Assembly: GCF_042684265.1 (NCBI RefSeq)
Contig: NZ_JBHULB010000008.1
Coordinates: forward strand, 62,001 to 126,000
Direction of reading: 5' to 3'
Length of the DNA: 64,000 bases
Source of the DNA: Croceitalea marina
GTDB taxonomy: Bacteria; Bacteroidota; Bacteroidia; Flavobacteriales; Flavobacteriaceae
Shown: in pieces, positions 50,231 to 59,963 of the stretch
Position numbering within the stretch: position 1 is the stretch's first letter
Layout of the letters: each line of letters opens with the position of its first letter
Notes under the pieces: model-generated
What the model was told of the DNA's origin: nothing
Databases searched by the model: none
The model's input: the letters and a program-made list of their open reading frames with translations, nothing else
Translations under genes and position numbers: made by a program

Positions 50231-50515
50231 TTATAATAATCCAATAAAAATAATACTGCTGCTAACCACCAAACTGGTAATCAATAATTTTAATACCAAA
50301 CTTGGTTTCTGTACAGTTAATATTGAAGCATTATGCGCACTACAGGCAACAACGACTAGAAATATCTGAAACATTTGGCTAAAACTATTACCAAATTTAA
50401 TCGTAGTCAAAATCGCCAAAGATCCAACACAAGTTGATAAAATTATAGCTAGAGCAGAGTAGCCCATAAAATTTTGGTTCCATTCATTGTCTATTTTAGA
50501 ATATAAAGCACTCAT
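50231..50515 (-). CDS. Small three-helix membrane protein
   Basis: The 94-residue protein has an N-terminal polar segment (MSALYSKIDNEWNQNF) and three hydrophobic helices (ALAIILSTCVGSLAIL; MFQIFLVVVACSAHNASIL; LLITSLVVSSSIIFIGLL). The family is not recognised. It lies 51 bases upstream of the Crp/Fnr gene on the same strand, so co-transcription is possible. Confidence 0.6.
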   Translation of the reverse strand: MSALYSKIDNEWNQNFMGYSALAIILSTCVGSLAILTTIKFGNSFSQMFQIFLVVVACSAHNASILTVQKPSLVLKLLITSLVVSSSIIFIGLL

Positions 50516-50657
50516 ACCTGAATTGTTTAAGATTAATAGTTCAAAATTAGTTTCATGGCCTTCGTAAAAAGATGATTTTTATCACCTTTTGAAAATCTTT
50601 ACAAATTATACCCTTCACAATAATGACCCCTGGTAAAATTCTGAACCTATTTGTTTC

Positions 50658-50665
50658 TACCTTTG
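50658..50665 (+). promoter_or_regulatory. -7 promoter element of the pseudouridine synthase gene
   Basis: TACCTTTG fits TAnnTTTG and lies 22 bases before the GTG start at 50688. Confidence 0.5.
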
Positions 50666-50687
50666 TTTATGGCATATTTTTTATAAA

Positions 50688-51410
50688 GTGAAAGAAACTA
50701 GAATCAACAAATATCTAAGTGAAGTAGGCTATTGCTCTAGAAGGGCTGCGGATAAGCTTATTGAGCAAAATAGGATTACCATTAACGGAAAAATTCCCGA
50801 ATTGGGTACTAAGGTAAAGGAAGGAGATATTGTAAAGGTAGATGGGGAGTCAATTTCTGACCCCAAAGAAAAACCAGTATACTTAGCTTTTAACAAGCCA
50901 GTTGGCATTGTATGTACTACGGACACACGAGTGGAAAAAGATAATATCATAGATTTTATTAACTACCCCAAACGCATATTTCCTATAGGCAGATTAGATA
51001 AGCCAAGTGAGGGTTTGATATTTATGACCAATGATGGTGATATTGTCAATAAAATACTAAGGGCGCGAAATCATCATGAAAAAGAATACCTAGTAACAGT
51101 AAACAAGCCTATAACAAGCGATTTTATCACTAAAATGGAGAATGGAGTGCCAATTCTTGATACCGTTACCAGAAAGTGTAAAGTTGAAAAAATATCAGAA
51201 AAACAGTTTAAAATAATACTAACGCAAGGGCTAAACCGCCAAATTAGAAGAATGTGCGAACATTTGGATTATAGGGTAAGAAAACTAAAGCGTGTTCGTA
51301 TCATGAATGTGCATTTAGATGTACCTATTGGTAAATGGCGTGATTTGACAAATGCTGAACTAATAGAAATAAATAGGTTGGTTTCAGATTCTTCAAAGAC
51401 ACATTTATAG
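50688..51410 (+). CDS. rluF: 23S rRNA pseudouridine synthase, RluF-like
   Basis: The 240-residue protein starts with GTG. An S4 RNA-binding domain (TRINKYLSEVGYCSRRAADKL) is followed by a TruB/RluA-type catalytic domain with the Asp in FPIGRLDKPSEGLIF and the closing QGLNRQIRRMCEHL. RluF modifies U2604 of 23S rRNA in E. coli; RluB/RluE relatives modify nearby sites, so the target position is inferred from best resemblance. Housekeeping gene standing alone. Confidence 0.9.
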   Translation: MKETRINKYLSEVGYCSRRAADKLIEQNRITINGKIPELGTKVKEGDIVKVDGESISDPKEKPVYLAFNKPVGIVCTTDTRVEKDNIIDFINYPKRIFPIGRLDKPSEGLIFMTNDGDIVNKILRARNHHEKEYLVTVNKPITSDFITKMENGVPILDTVTRKCKVEKISEKQFKIILTQGLNRQIRRMCEHLDYRVRKLKRVRIMNVHLDVPIGKWRDLTNAELIEINRLVSDSSKTHL

Positions 51411-51577
51411 GGTAAACTACATTCATATATAGACCAATCAGTCTGCCCATATTGACAATAACTCCGCTTAAATACAAAAAAGACCGTTAAAAAGAAAAAC
51501 CTATGAAAAATTCATAAGTATTGGGTGAAATTCTATGTTGATATTTGTACTGTATTAACATCCTAAATCTTAATGCT

Positions 51578-52726
51578 ATGAAATCTTCCCCCAAGAACAA
51601 ATTGAATTTAGTCTTAATCGGATTAGTATTCGCCTTAAATTTAAACGCCCAACGTAAAGTAAGCGAGGCAGACAAAAGAATCGATGATTATTTAGAACTT
51701 CTGAAACAAGGTTATTCTGAAATTGAAATCTTTCAAGACCTTGGTAATGTAAACTTTCTTACCGAAAACTATGAAGCTGCCATTTTTTGGTACGAAAAAC
51801 TACAGAACAGTGTGCAGATTGGTAGTTTGAGCAGTAGTTACCAAGAGCGCTATGAATATGCCCAAGAAAAACTAAAGGGTAACACTACAAATGAAAAAAG
51901 AGATTGGGCTACAGCCATAAAGAATGATTATGGCATTGAAAAAAGTATGTCTGAGCAGCAAATAGACATTCCTGCAATAGCACAAAATACTAAATCATCT
52001 TCTTTAAGTGAAGAAGGGTTTACTCCGGAAATGAGTATCACTAGAGACGGAAAAACCGCCTATTTTAGTCAAATTAGTTATGTAAAACCAGAGTTTGGGG
52101 TATTTTCAAAAAAAGAACCGGTCCACGTATTGTATAAAGCCAGTAATGTGAACGGTGAGTGGAAAAATATTCAAAAAATAGCGGTATGTCCGAAATACTA
52201 TTCTGCTAAACATCCAACAGTTTCGGCTGACGGCAAGCGCTTGTTCTTTGCCTCTAACATGCCGGGCACCTTCGGAAAATATGATATTTATGTATCAGAT
52301 ATCAAAGCTGATGGCAGTGTAGGAATCGCGAAAAACCTAGGCCCAAAAGTAAATACCAAAAAGAACGACCTCTACCCCAACCTTAAAAACGGCACCCTAT
52401 TGTTTTTTGCCTCTGAAGGCCGAAAAGGCTATGGTGGGCTAGACCTTTTCGCAGTACAGGTAGCTCAAAATACCTTAACAGAATCGGTAAACCTTGGTAG
52501 TACCATTAATAGTTCGTCTGATGATTTTTCACTGGCTTTGGTACCTGAAAAAGGAATGGGTTATGTAATGTCCAATAGAGGTAAGAAAAACAAGATAAGC
52601 CAAATTGCCATTAGCTATGCCAAACCCGTTGATGCCTCATTAGTCGAAAAAAGCGAAGAAGGCCTTATGCGAGCCTTAAATAATGACAAGGATACTGATT
52701 ATTCATCTACCGTTTTTGAGGAATAG
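51578..52726 (+). CDS. Secreted PD40/WD40-like beta-propeller protein (type IX secretion-associated)
   Basis: The start at 51578 gives a clean signal peptide (KLNLVLIGLVFALNLNAQ); an upstream in-frame TTG at 51545 overlaps a GATATTTG promoter-like element. The 382-residue product has a TPR-like segment (about 30-90, FQDLGNVNFLTENYEAAIFWYEKL) and PD40 repeats (SADGKRLFFASNMPG, FGKYDIYVSDIKADG, LKNGTLLFFASEGRKGYGG). Such proteins are encoded with PorP/SprF partners and OmpA-like anchors in gliding or adhesin loci. The PorP/SprF gene follows after 111 bases. Confidence 0.8.
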   Translation: MKSSPKNKLNLVLIGLVFALNLNAQRKVSEADKRIDDYLELLKQGYSEIEIFQDLGNVNFLTENYEAAIFWYEKLQNSVQIGSLSSSYQERYEYAQEKLKGNTTNEKRDWATAIKNDYGIEKSMSEQQIDIPAIAQNTKSSSLSEEGFTPEMSITRDGKTAYFSQISYVKPEFGVFSKKEPVHVLYKASNVNGEWKNIQKIAVCPKYYSAKHPTVSADGKRLFFASNMPGTFGKYDIYVSDIKADGSVGIAKNLGPKVNTKKNDLYPNLKNGTLLFFASEGRKGYGGLDLFAVQVAQNTLTESVNLGSTINSSSDDFSLALVPEKGMGYVMSNRGKKNKISQIAISYAKPVDASLVEKSEEGLMRALNNDKDTDYSSTVFEE

Positions 52727-52837
52727 GCAAATTAAAGCCTAACCAAGAGCTCTTTACCATTTATTTAAAATGGAGACAAAGCATGCTTACAACGTGCTCC
52801 AATAGAAATTACCAGTTTCACTTTAAACCCCGAAAAG

Positions 52838-54499
52838 ATGAACTCTTTAAAACAATATTCAAAAATTAGCCTACTGCTTTTGATTGCTCTACTAGCTTCA
52901 GAAAACATGTTGGCGCAAGAAACGGAAAGCTCTAATCAATACAATGTAGAAAGCCCATTTCATAATCAATTATTCTTTAATAGGTTCTTAATAAATCCTA
53001 CATTCTCATTAGTGCGTGAAAACAAATCATATTTAAATGTATTGTTACGTAATCAATACGCAGCTTACGAAAACAATAACCAGAATTATTACTTAGGCTT
53101 TAGTAATAAGCTAGATAAGAATACGGCACTGGGCTTAGGGGTCTACGGAAGATGGTCTGGTATCATAGAAGAATTCGGTTTTAATGCCAATTATGCAACA
53201 GCAGTACAATTAGGAGAAAAAAGTGCATTGGCCTTTGGAACAAACGTAAATTACCTAAGTCAAGGACTGGCAAAAAACAGAGTGGTAGCAGATGAGAATG
53301 ACCCTTTGATTCAAGATGCTCGAAAAGAAAATAAGGTAACGGTTGAACCGGGTATTAATTTATCATTGAACAAGTTTGATTTTGGACTTTACTTTAGAGA
53401 CTTAGTGGTATACAACCAAACAGCAAATGAACTAGAAACCAATATGGGTTTAGAAAGTATTACGGGTACCTTTCAATACAGCCATACCTTCAAAAGAGCT
53501 ACGGGTTTATTGGCTAACGGTAGATTAATGCCAATGGTACAGGTAGGTGCTAATGCTAACGGAGAACTGTCATACACTGGGGCAGTGCTTTTAGACCTTC
53601 CCTCTTTTGGCTGGTTTCAAACAACCTATGACGATTCTTATGGTTTTTCTTCCGGTATTGGAGTAAACTTAAACAAGAAATTATCACTTGGTTATCTTAT
53701 GGAAAAGAACCTTACCGAAGTTGGCGATAATCTGGGTTGGAACCATGAGCTTTCATTAGCCTACTCTTTTGATGATGATTTACGTGGAGTCGGGATTGAT
53801 GTAAATATTGCAGAAAATAAATCAGAAGATGCCAGAATAGACGAAGTAGTGAAAAATTATGAAGAACAGATTTTAAACCTTAAAAAAGAATTAACTAAAG
53901 GTGCTCCTGCCTTGGTAGATGAAAACTCCGTGGCTTATGAAAATAGACTAATTCTTGATGAACTGATCTTAAGACAAGACTCTATCGAAAAGGCACGAGA
54001 TGAAATGTTTGAAAAGCGCTTTGAAACCATGGTGAGACTAATTAGACACGAAATCCAACAAGATCACCAAGAACCAAAGCCTAAAAAACAAACCAAGTAC
54101 GCTAATTCACGTTTAGCCGAAAACACCAACGAAACTAAGAAAAACTACAGGGCAAATTATAGAACGGACCTGTTTGAAAAAACACCTATAAAATCTCAAG
54201 ATGGTTCAAATGTCGTTGGAGTTGAATCTGGTTACTATATGATTGCCAATGTGTTTAAGAATGAGAAATACTTAAACGCCTTCATGAACAACTTGAAGAA
54301 AAAGGGATTGAACGCCAAAAAATTCTATAATAAAGAAAACGGGTTGCATTATGTGTATTTGGCAGGATTCAAATCTAAAAGTGAAGCAGCTGATGCTTAT
54401 GGTAATGACCTTGCCGGAACTTACCAAGAAGATAAATGGATTATGGAAGTATATAATCCGCTGAATACTGCAACTGCAGATATTACTTTTGAAGAATAA
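52838..54499 (+). CDS. PorP/SprF-family outer-membrane protein fused to a SPOR domain
   Basis: In the 553 residues a signal peptide (LLLIALLASENMLAQ) is followed by a PorP/SprF beta-barrel (about 35-325: HNQLFFNRFLINPTFSLVRE, LSLGYLMEKNLTEVGDNLGW). Then come a charged helical linker (330-440) and a C-terminal SPOR-like domain (about 470-545: GYYMIANVFKNEKYLNAFM, LHYVYLAGFKSKSEAADAY). PorP/SprF proteins retain type IX-secreted adhesins at the cell surface; a SPOR tail binds denuded peptidoglycan. The fusion would tether the barrel to the wall. Partner of the PD40 protein upstream. Confidence 0.85.
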   Translation: MNSLKQYSKISLLLLIALLASENMLAQETESSNQYNVESPFHNQLFFNRFLINPTFSLVRENKSYLNVLLRNQYAAYENNNQNYYLGFSNKLDKNTALGLGVYGRWSGIIEEFGFNANYATAVQLGEKSALAFGTNVNYLSQGLAKNRVVADENDPLIQDARKENKVTVEPGINLSLNKFDFGLYFRDLVVYNQTANELETNMGLESITGTFQYSHTFKRATGLLANGRLMPMVQVGANANGELSYTGAVLLDLPSFGWFQTTYDDSYGFSSGIGVNLNKKLSLGYLMEKNLTEVGDNLGWNHELSLAYSFDDDLRGVGIDVNIAENKSEDARIDEVVKNYEEQILNLKKELTKGAPALVDENSVAYENRLILDELILRQDSIEKARDEMFEKRFETMVRLIRHEIQQDHQEPKPKKQTKYANSRLAENTNETKKNYRANYRTDLFEKTPIKSQDGSNVVGVESGYYMIANVFKNEKYLNAFMNNLKKKGLNAKKFYNKENGLHYVYLAGFKSKSEAADAYGNDLAGTYQEDKWIMEVYNPLNTATADITFEE

Positions 54500-55077
54500 T
54501 TAACAAGAGCTTACTAATCGGGGTTGATTTTTAGCCATTAATTGTAAGATAGTGGCAGATGCTTTTGTAAAAAGGGTTGACTGGTAATCAACCCTTTTTT
54601 CTATTTCAGAGTAGTCCATAAACATTATTTTGAAAGAAAAATCCTACAATATTTTTTGCGTATCAGAAAAAATTTCTATATTGTCAATGTAAAAGTTACC
54701 CAAATACTTTTAAACCCCGTAAAACCTACAATATGAAGTCTTACTACTACCTCTTCAAAAATCTTACTATTTCAATTTTTCAAATTCACAGAGAGAAGGA
54801 TCCTTTGATTATTCTTATAAAGGTATAGCTCTAACGCTATTTCTGCTTTTTGGTCATTTTAAAACTATAGTCGCTTTATTTCGCTATTATGTTTTATTAA
54901 TGCTCCTGTAATAATTCAAAGATAATTTGTTTGCCACCTATAATTCAAGGTCAAATACCTTGATCTTATCCATGCGAACAACATATTCGATAAGACCTAT
55001 CTAATACATGGGCAGGTTATCGGTATTTCAAATTTTTTAAACACGAACAATGAGTACAACCCCAAATCTTATTTCAT
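54500..55077. other. AT-rich intergenic stretch before the response regulator
   Basis: 578 bases. A terminator is at 54569-54600. Beyond it is AT-rich sequence with only a 31-codon frame from 54733, which I do not regard as a gene. The promoter of the gene at 55078 must lie here; no exact consensus is seen. Confidence 0.5.
54569..54600 (+). terminator. Terminator after the PorP/SprF gene
   Basis: AAAGGGTTGA pairs with TCAACCCTTT around the loop CTGGTAA, followed by T residues. It ends the PD40-PorP unit. Confidence 0.75.
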
Positions 55078-55707
55078 ATGAAAACAGAAGCATTACGTGT
55101 CATCGTTATCGACGGTGATCAAAGCTCACACCCAAAGTATGAGCAGTATTTTGAAACCTTTTACGATTATAAGCTCGTAGGCGCATTTAAATCTGTGCAT
55201 GACGCATTACAGAATTATCGAAAATACCGACCTGATATCGTTCTTTCAGAAGTATCGTTATTTGGTATTTCTGGAATTGAAGGAATTCAATATTTCAGAA
55301 AGAAAGACCAAGCGATCAAGATAATTCTATTGAGTGTAAAAAATGATTTTGATATCGTGAAAAAGGCCTTTAAAGCTGGTGCAAATGGGTATCTTACAAA
55401 ACCTGTCACCAACGACAGATTGCTCGAAGCACTTAACTCTGTTAAAGACAACGGTGCTGCCTTAAGCCATGATGTTGCCCGTACCGTAGTAGAAATGTTT
55501 CAGAAAAAGAAATATGAGTCGCTATCTAAAAGAGAAAATCAGATTGTTGAATACTTAGGGCAAGGCGCTACTTACAAGAGTATCGCCGATAAATTATACG
55601 TTACGCCAAGTACCGTTAATTTTCATATTCAAAACATTTATCTCAAACTCAATGTGAACTCAAAATCTGCTGCTTTAGAAAAGCTTAGAATGCTCGAGGC
55701 ATCTTAG
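55078..55707 (+). CDS. NarL/FixJ-type response regulator with Glu at the phosphorylation site
   Basis: In the 209 residues the receiver spans about 1-125 and a LuxR helix-turn-helix about 145-205 (LSKRENQIVEYLGQGATYKSI, VTPSTVNFHIQNIYLKLNV). The usual phospho-acceptor Asp is Glu58 (PDIVLSEVSLFG), while the switch Lys108 remains in YLTKPV and the acidic pocket reads DGDQ. Asp-to-Glu often mimics phosphorylation, so the protein may be constitutively active or respond without a kinase. There is no kinase gene nearby. A strong terminator follows. Confidence 0.88.
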   Translation: MKTEALRVIVIDGDQSSHPKYEQYFETFYDYKLVGAFKSVHDALQNYRKYRPDIVLSEVSLFGISGIEGIQYFRKKDQAIKIILLSVKNDFDIVKKAFKAGANGYLTKPVTNDRLLEALNSVKDNGAALSHDVARTVVEMFQKKKYESLSKRENQIVEYLGQGATYKSIADKLYVTPSTVNFHIQNIYLKLNVNSKSAALEKLRMLEAS

Positions 55708-55724
55708 CAGAGATATCAAAATCA

Positions 55725-55752
55725 AAAACCCGTAATTACTTACGGGTTTTTT
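55725..55752 (+). terminator. Terminator after the response regulator gene
   Basis: AAAACCCGTAA at 55725-55735 pairs with TTACGGGTTTT at 55740-55750, followed by T residues. It may serve both converging genes. Confidence 0.8.
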
Positions 55753-55773
55753 TAAACATATTATTTGCGGTTC

Positions 55774-56319
55774 TTAATTCTCAAACTCCGTCGTAGCCTT
55801 AAAATTTTCTTTAACTCTTTTACCAGATGGATAGTTAAAAATCCAACATTCATCTAAAACAGAACAATACTGAACTATAATTGAAACTTCTTCTTCATTC
55901 ATCTTCTCTACTATTTTTCGTGTTTCATCGCTCCACGCTATAAAAAACAGCAGTCTCTCTTCTCCTGCTTTTAATACTGTATTATTTAATACGCCTTGTT
56001 TTATTTGGTTATATCCAATAGTGGTTTCCGGTGATACTTTATTTAAAAGATCTAAATAGTTAGTCACCGATTGACCATTAAAGGACACTTCAACAGAATT
56101 TATCAAAGCCGGACCTGTTCCATTATTAAGCCCATAAATACTAAAACCTTCTGAATTATAACCTTGGCTTATTGAAAAGTATGGCCACACTGTGGCCTTT
56201 TGTTGTGCTTTTAGCAAGTTTGCTTCATATATGGATACTACTAAGGCCAGTACACTTATTATTAAAGCGGTGGCCGTACCTAGACTCTGAAATAATTCTC
56301 GTTTGCTATTCGATTTCAT
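55774..56319 (-). CDS. Membrane-anchored periplasmic protein of unknown function
   Basis: The 181-residue protein has one N-terminal membrane helix (about 13-32, ATALIISVLALVVSIY) followed by a beta-rich external domain (ATVWPYFSISQGYNSEGF, LNNGTGPALINSVEVSFNG, CSVLDECWIFNY). The helix plus WPYFSI and NNGTGPA pattern is common in a group of uncharacterised Bacteroidota membrane proteins; no function is known. It lies downstream of dnaK but beyond dnaK's terminator. Confidence 0.65.
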   Translation of the reverse strand: MKSNSKRELFQSLGTATALIISVLALVVSIYEANLLKAQQKATVWPYFSISQGYNSEGFSIYGLNNGTGPALINSVEVSFNGQSVTNYLDLLNKVSPETTIGYNQIKQGVLNNTVLKAGEERLLFFIAWSDETRKIVEKMNEEEVSIIVQYCSVLDECWIFNYPSGKRVKENFKATTEFEN

Positions 56320-56351
56320 TAGATGGTAATTTCATCTGAAAATAAAACAAA

Positions 56352-56377
56352 AACCCCGATGTTTACACATCGGGGTT
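56352..56377 (-). terminator. Terminator of dnaK
   Basis: AACCCCGATG pairs with CATCGGGGTT, followed on the minus strand by TTTTGTTTTATTTT. It lies about 90 bases beyond the dnaK stop. Confidence 0.75.
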
Positions 56378-56463
56378 AAATTATTGTAATCTTATTCTAC
56401 ATGCTTAGGGTACGCTCAGCATAAGCGACTCACAAATTTTGTTTTACAAAAATTGTTCGCTGC

Positions 56464-58377
56464 TTACTTGACCTCTTCGAAGTCTACGTCTTCCACATTA
56501 TCACCTTCTGCTGCATCGCCTCCAGTGGCATCACCTGCATTTGCAGTTGGGTCACCACCTGCTTGCGCAGCATCAGCTTGTGCTTTGTACATTTCTTCTG
56601 AAGCTACTTTCCATGCCTCGTTAATTTTGTCCAAGGCAGGCGTAATTACAGCCAAATCTTTACTTTCGTAAGCTTTTTTCAACTCTTCCAAAGCTTCTTC
56701 GATTGGCTTTTTCTTATCGTCAGATAGTTTATCACCAAACTCGGTCAATTGCTTTTCTGTTTGAAAAATCATTCCATCGGCCTCATTCAATTTATCTGCA
56801 GTTTCTTTTGCTGCCTTATCGGCCTCTGCATTTGCTTCGGCTTCAGCCTTCATTTTTTGGATTTCCTCATCGGTAAGTCCAGAAGACGCTTCAATACGAA
56901 TATCTTGAGATTTATTAGTCGCTTTGTCCGTTGCAGAAACTTTAATAATTCCGTTCGCATCAATATCAAAGGTCACCTCAATTTGTGGCACACCGCGTTG
57001 CGCTGGCGGAATACCGTCTAAATGGAATCTACCAATAGTTTTATTGTCCGCTGCCATTGGTCGCTCTCCTTGCAGTACGTGAATTTCAACCGAAGGTTGA
57101 TTATCTGCCGCCGTAGAGAAAACTTGAGACTTCTTTGTTGGGATTGTTGTATTTGCTTCAATCAATTTTGTCGCAACACCACCCATAGTTTCAATACCAA
57201 GTGAAAGTGGCGTAACATCCAATAACAATACATCTTTTACATCTCCTGTTAAAACCCCACCTTGAATTGCAGCACCTACGGCCACTACCTCATCTGGGTT
57301 AACGCCTTTAGAAGGTTTCTTTCCAAAGAATTTTTCAACAGCTTCCTGTACCGCAGGTATTCTAGTCGAACCTCCTACCAAGATAATTTCATCAATATCA
57401 CTTTTTGAAAGTCCTGCAGATTTTAAAGCAGTCTGGCATGGCTCAATAGTGCGTTTTACCAAATCAGCGATTAGTTGCTCAAACTTGGCTTTCGTCAAAG
57501 TGCGCACTAAGTGCTTTGGCCCAGATGCTGTTGCCGTAACGTATGGCAAGTTAATCTCGGTCTGCGCAGAAGAAGATAATTCGATTTTTGCTTTTTCGGC
57601 AGCTTCACGCAGTCTTTGCAATGCCATAGCATCTTCACGCAAATCCATGGACTCATCTTTCTTAAACTCTTCAGCCAACCAATCAATAATTTTTTGATCA
57701 ACATCATCTCCACCTAAATGCGTATCACCATCTGTAGATAATACCTCAAAAACACCATCGCCTAATTCTAAGATAGACACGTCATGTGTACCACCACCAA
57801 AATCGAATACTACAATTTTTTGATCCGTATCTTTTTTATCTAAACCGTACGCTAATGATGCAGCAGTTGGTTCATTTATAATACGTTCAACTGTTAGACC
57901 TGCTATCTCACCAGCTTCTTTAGTCGCTTGTCTTTGCGAATCGTTAAAATAAGCTGGAACTGTTATTACAGCTCTTGTAACATCTTGCCCTAAGTAATCT
58001 TCTGCTGTTTTCTTCATTTTTTGAAGAATCATGGCAGATAATTCTTGCGGAGAGTACATACGACCATCGATATCTACACGTGGTGTATCATTGTCTCCTT
58101 TAACCACTTTATAAGGTACTCTTTTAGCTTCTTTAGAAGACTCAGAGAATTTGTTCCCCATAAATCTTTTGATAGAATAAATGGTTTTATGTGGATTGGT
58201 AACCGCCTGACGTTTTGCAGGGTCCCCTACTTTAATTTCTCCACCTTCCACAAATGCAATAACAGATGGTGTTGTTCTTTTACCTTCTGCGTTTGGGATT
58301 ACAACGGGCTCGTTACCTTCCATTACGGAAACACAAGAGTTGGTTGTCCCTAAGTCTATTCCGATTATTTTACTCAT
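56464..58377 (-). CDS. dnaK: Molecular chaperone DnaK (Hsp70)
   Basis: The 637-residue protein starts MSKIIGIDLGTTNSCVSVME. The nucleotide-binding domain carries VFDFGGGTHDVSIL and ILVGGSTRIPAVQ, the interdomain linker is DVLLLDVTPLSLGIE, then the substrate-binding domain and a Gly/Ala-rich tail ending in VEDVDFEEVK. It folds nascent and stress-damaged proteins with DnaJ and GrpE, which are not encoded here. Monocistronic with its own terminator. Length and motifs are standard; core chromosome. Confidence 0.98.
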   Translation of the reverse strand: MSKIIGIDLGTTNSCVSVMEGNEPVVIPNAEGKRTTPSVIAFVEGGEIKVGDPAKRQAVTNPHKTIYSIKRFMGNKFSESSKEAKRVPYKVVKGDNDTPRVDIDGRMYSPQELSAMILQKMKKTAEDYLGQDVTRAVITVPAYFNDSQRQATKEAGEIAGLTVERIINEPTAASLAYGLDKKDTDQKIVVFDFGGGTHDVSILELGDGVFEVLSTDGDTHLGGDDVDQKIIDWLAEEFKKDESMDLREDAMALQRLREAAEKAKIELSSSAQTEINLPYVTATASGPKHLVRTLTKAKFEQLIADLVKRTIEPCQTALKSAGLSKSDIDEIILVGGSTRIPAVQEAVEKFFGKKPSKGVNPDEVVAVGAAIQGGVLTGDVKDVLLLDVTPLSLGIETMGGVATKLIEANTTIPTKKSQVFSTAADNQPSVEIHVLQGERPMAADNKTIGRFHLDGIPPAQRGVPQIEVTFDIDANGIIKVSATDKATNKSQDIRIEASSGLTDEEIQKMKAEAEANAEADKAAKETADKLNEADGMIFQTEKQLTEFGDKLSDDKKKPIEEALEELKKAYESKDLAVITPALDKINEAWKVASEEMYKAQADAAQAGGDPTANAGDATGGDAAEGDNVEDVDFEEVK

Positions 58378-58512
58378 GTTTATATAGTTATGCTTTTATA
58401 TTTACTTTTTACACTCCCCCTACAAATGTCAATGATTATGCCATGACAATAAATATGACAAGCTGTCAGAAACTGTATGAAAAAAGTTGATGGTACTTCT
58501 GTTTTTGCAACC

Positions 58513-58520
58513 TATATTTG
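58513..58520 (+). promoter_or_regulatory. -7 promoter element of the serine dehydratase gene
   Basis: TATATTTG fits TAnnTTTG exactly. It lies 19 bases before the ATG at 58539 and overlaps an in-frame TTG at 58518, which therefore cannot be the start. Confidence 0.6.
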
Positions 58521-58538
58521 GTAAAACAAACCCAACCA

Positions 58539-59963
58539 ATGGAATGTATCAGTGTTTTTGACATGCTCAAAATTGGCGTAGGTCCGTCAAGTTCGCATAC
58601 GCTTGGACCATGGAGAGCTGCTGAAAGATGGATTGCCGAACTACAAGAAGCAAATACTTTTAGAAATGTTCAAAAAATAGAAGTAATTCTATACGGCTCA
58701 TTATCATTGACCGGTAAAGGTCATGCTACCGATACTGCTATAGTTCTTGGTTTACTAGGAAAGGACCCTGTTACAATACCTACAAAACAAATTCCAGAAC
58801 TTATAACAGTTGTAAAGCAACATAAAAAGATACTGTTTGGAGGGGAACTTGAGCTAGCGTTTGATTTTGATACGGATATCATTTTTAGACGAACGTTTTT
58901 GCCTTTTCATGCAAATGGTCTGGAGTTTAAAGCTTATTTAAAAGATGGTGAGACAAGTTCTGAAACCTATTATTCTATTGGCGGAGGCTTTGTGGTTAAG
59001 GAAGAGCGCACAAACTCTAAAGAGAATAAAGCCGTTTTCAAAAGTTTTCCCTTTCCTATTAAAACAGGCGCAGAACTTCTGGCTTTTTGCACACAAGAAA
59101 ACAAACCGATTTCAGCTATAGTTTTAGAGAATGAACGCTCACTACAAAGCGATGCTGAAATTGATAGGGGTATCAAACATGTTTGGACTACCATGTTAGA
59201 GTGCATGTACACAGGCTGCCATACTGAAGGTGTTTTGCCTGGAGGATTAAATGTTCGCAGGCGGGCATTTGACATTCACCAAAAACTCAAAGGGGAACTC
59301 CCCTATTCTACTCCTTTAGATTGGTTAAAAACCATTCGGGAAACCGAAGTGAAATTCAGACAGATTTTAAAATGGGTCAGTTGTTTTGCTTTGGCCGTAA
59401 ACGAAGTAAATGCCGCTTTAGGACGCGTGGTCACTGCGCCTACAAATGGCAGTGCGGGGGTTATACCCGCTGTATTGATGTACTATTTGGTCATAGAAAA
59501 CCATGATGGTGACTTTGATGATATCAAGCGATTTTTATTGGTAGCAGGTGAAATAGGCAGCATCTTTAAAAAAGGTGCCACAATATCCGCAGCTATGGGT
59601 GGATGCCAAGCTGAAATAGGGGTTTCTTCAGCTATGGCGGCAGGAGCTTTAACTGAATTGATGGGCGGTACCCCGGAACAAGTTTTGTGTGCTGCTGAAA
59701 TTGCCATGGAACATCACTTAGGGCTTACTTGCGATCCTATTGGAGGTTTGGTTCAAGTGCCTTGCATAGAACGTAATTCCATGGGGGCCATTAAAGCCAT
59801 CAATGCGGCAGAACTTGCAATGGACACGGACCCGGCATCGGCAAAAGTACCATTGGACAAGGTCGTAAATACCATGTGGGAAACAGCAAAAGATATGAAC
59901 AGTAAATACAAAGAGACTTCTGAGGGTGGCTTAGCGGTTGGTGTATTTTTAAGTGATTGTTAG
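58539..59963 (+). CDS. sdaA: L-serine ammonia-lyase (serine dehydratase), single-chain iron-sulfur type
   Basis: The start at 58539 gives MECISVFDMLKIGVGPSSSH, the normal start of the family, and follows a promoter element; the frame to 58518 is too long. The 474-residue protein joins the beta and alpha domains of the SdaA family, with APTNGSAGVIPAVL and the iron-sulfur-site cysteines in GCQAEIGVSSAM and TCDPIGGLVQVPCIERN. It converts L-serine to pyruvate and ammonia. Directly abuts the next gene (stop TAG followed by ATG). Confidence 0.95.
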   Translation: MECISVFDMLKIGVGPSSSHTLGPWRAAERWIAELQEANTFRNVQKIEVILYGSLSLTGKGHATDTAIVLGLLGKDPVTIPTKQIPELITVVKQHKKILFGGELELAFDFDTDIIFRRTFLPFHANGLEFKAYLKDGETSSETYYSIGGGFVVKEERTNSKENKAVFKSFPFPIKTGAELLAFCTQENKPISAIVLENERSLQSDAEIDRGIKHVWTTMLECMYTGCHTEGVLPGGLNVRRRAFDIHQKLKGELPYSTPLDWLKTIRETEVKFRQILKWVSCFALAVNEVNAALGRVVTAPTNGSAGVIPAVLMYYLVIENHDGDFDDIKRFLLVAGEIGSIFKKGATISAAMGGCQAEIGVSSAMAAGALTELMGGTPEQVLCAAEIAMEHHLGLTCDPIGGLVQVPCIERNSMGAIKAINAAELAMDTDPASAKVPLDKVVNTMWETAKDMNSKYKETSEGGLAVGVFLSDC

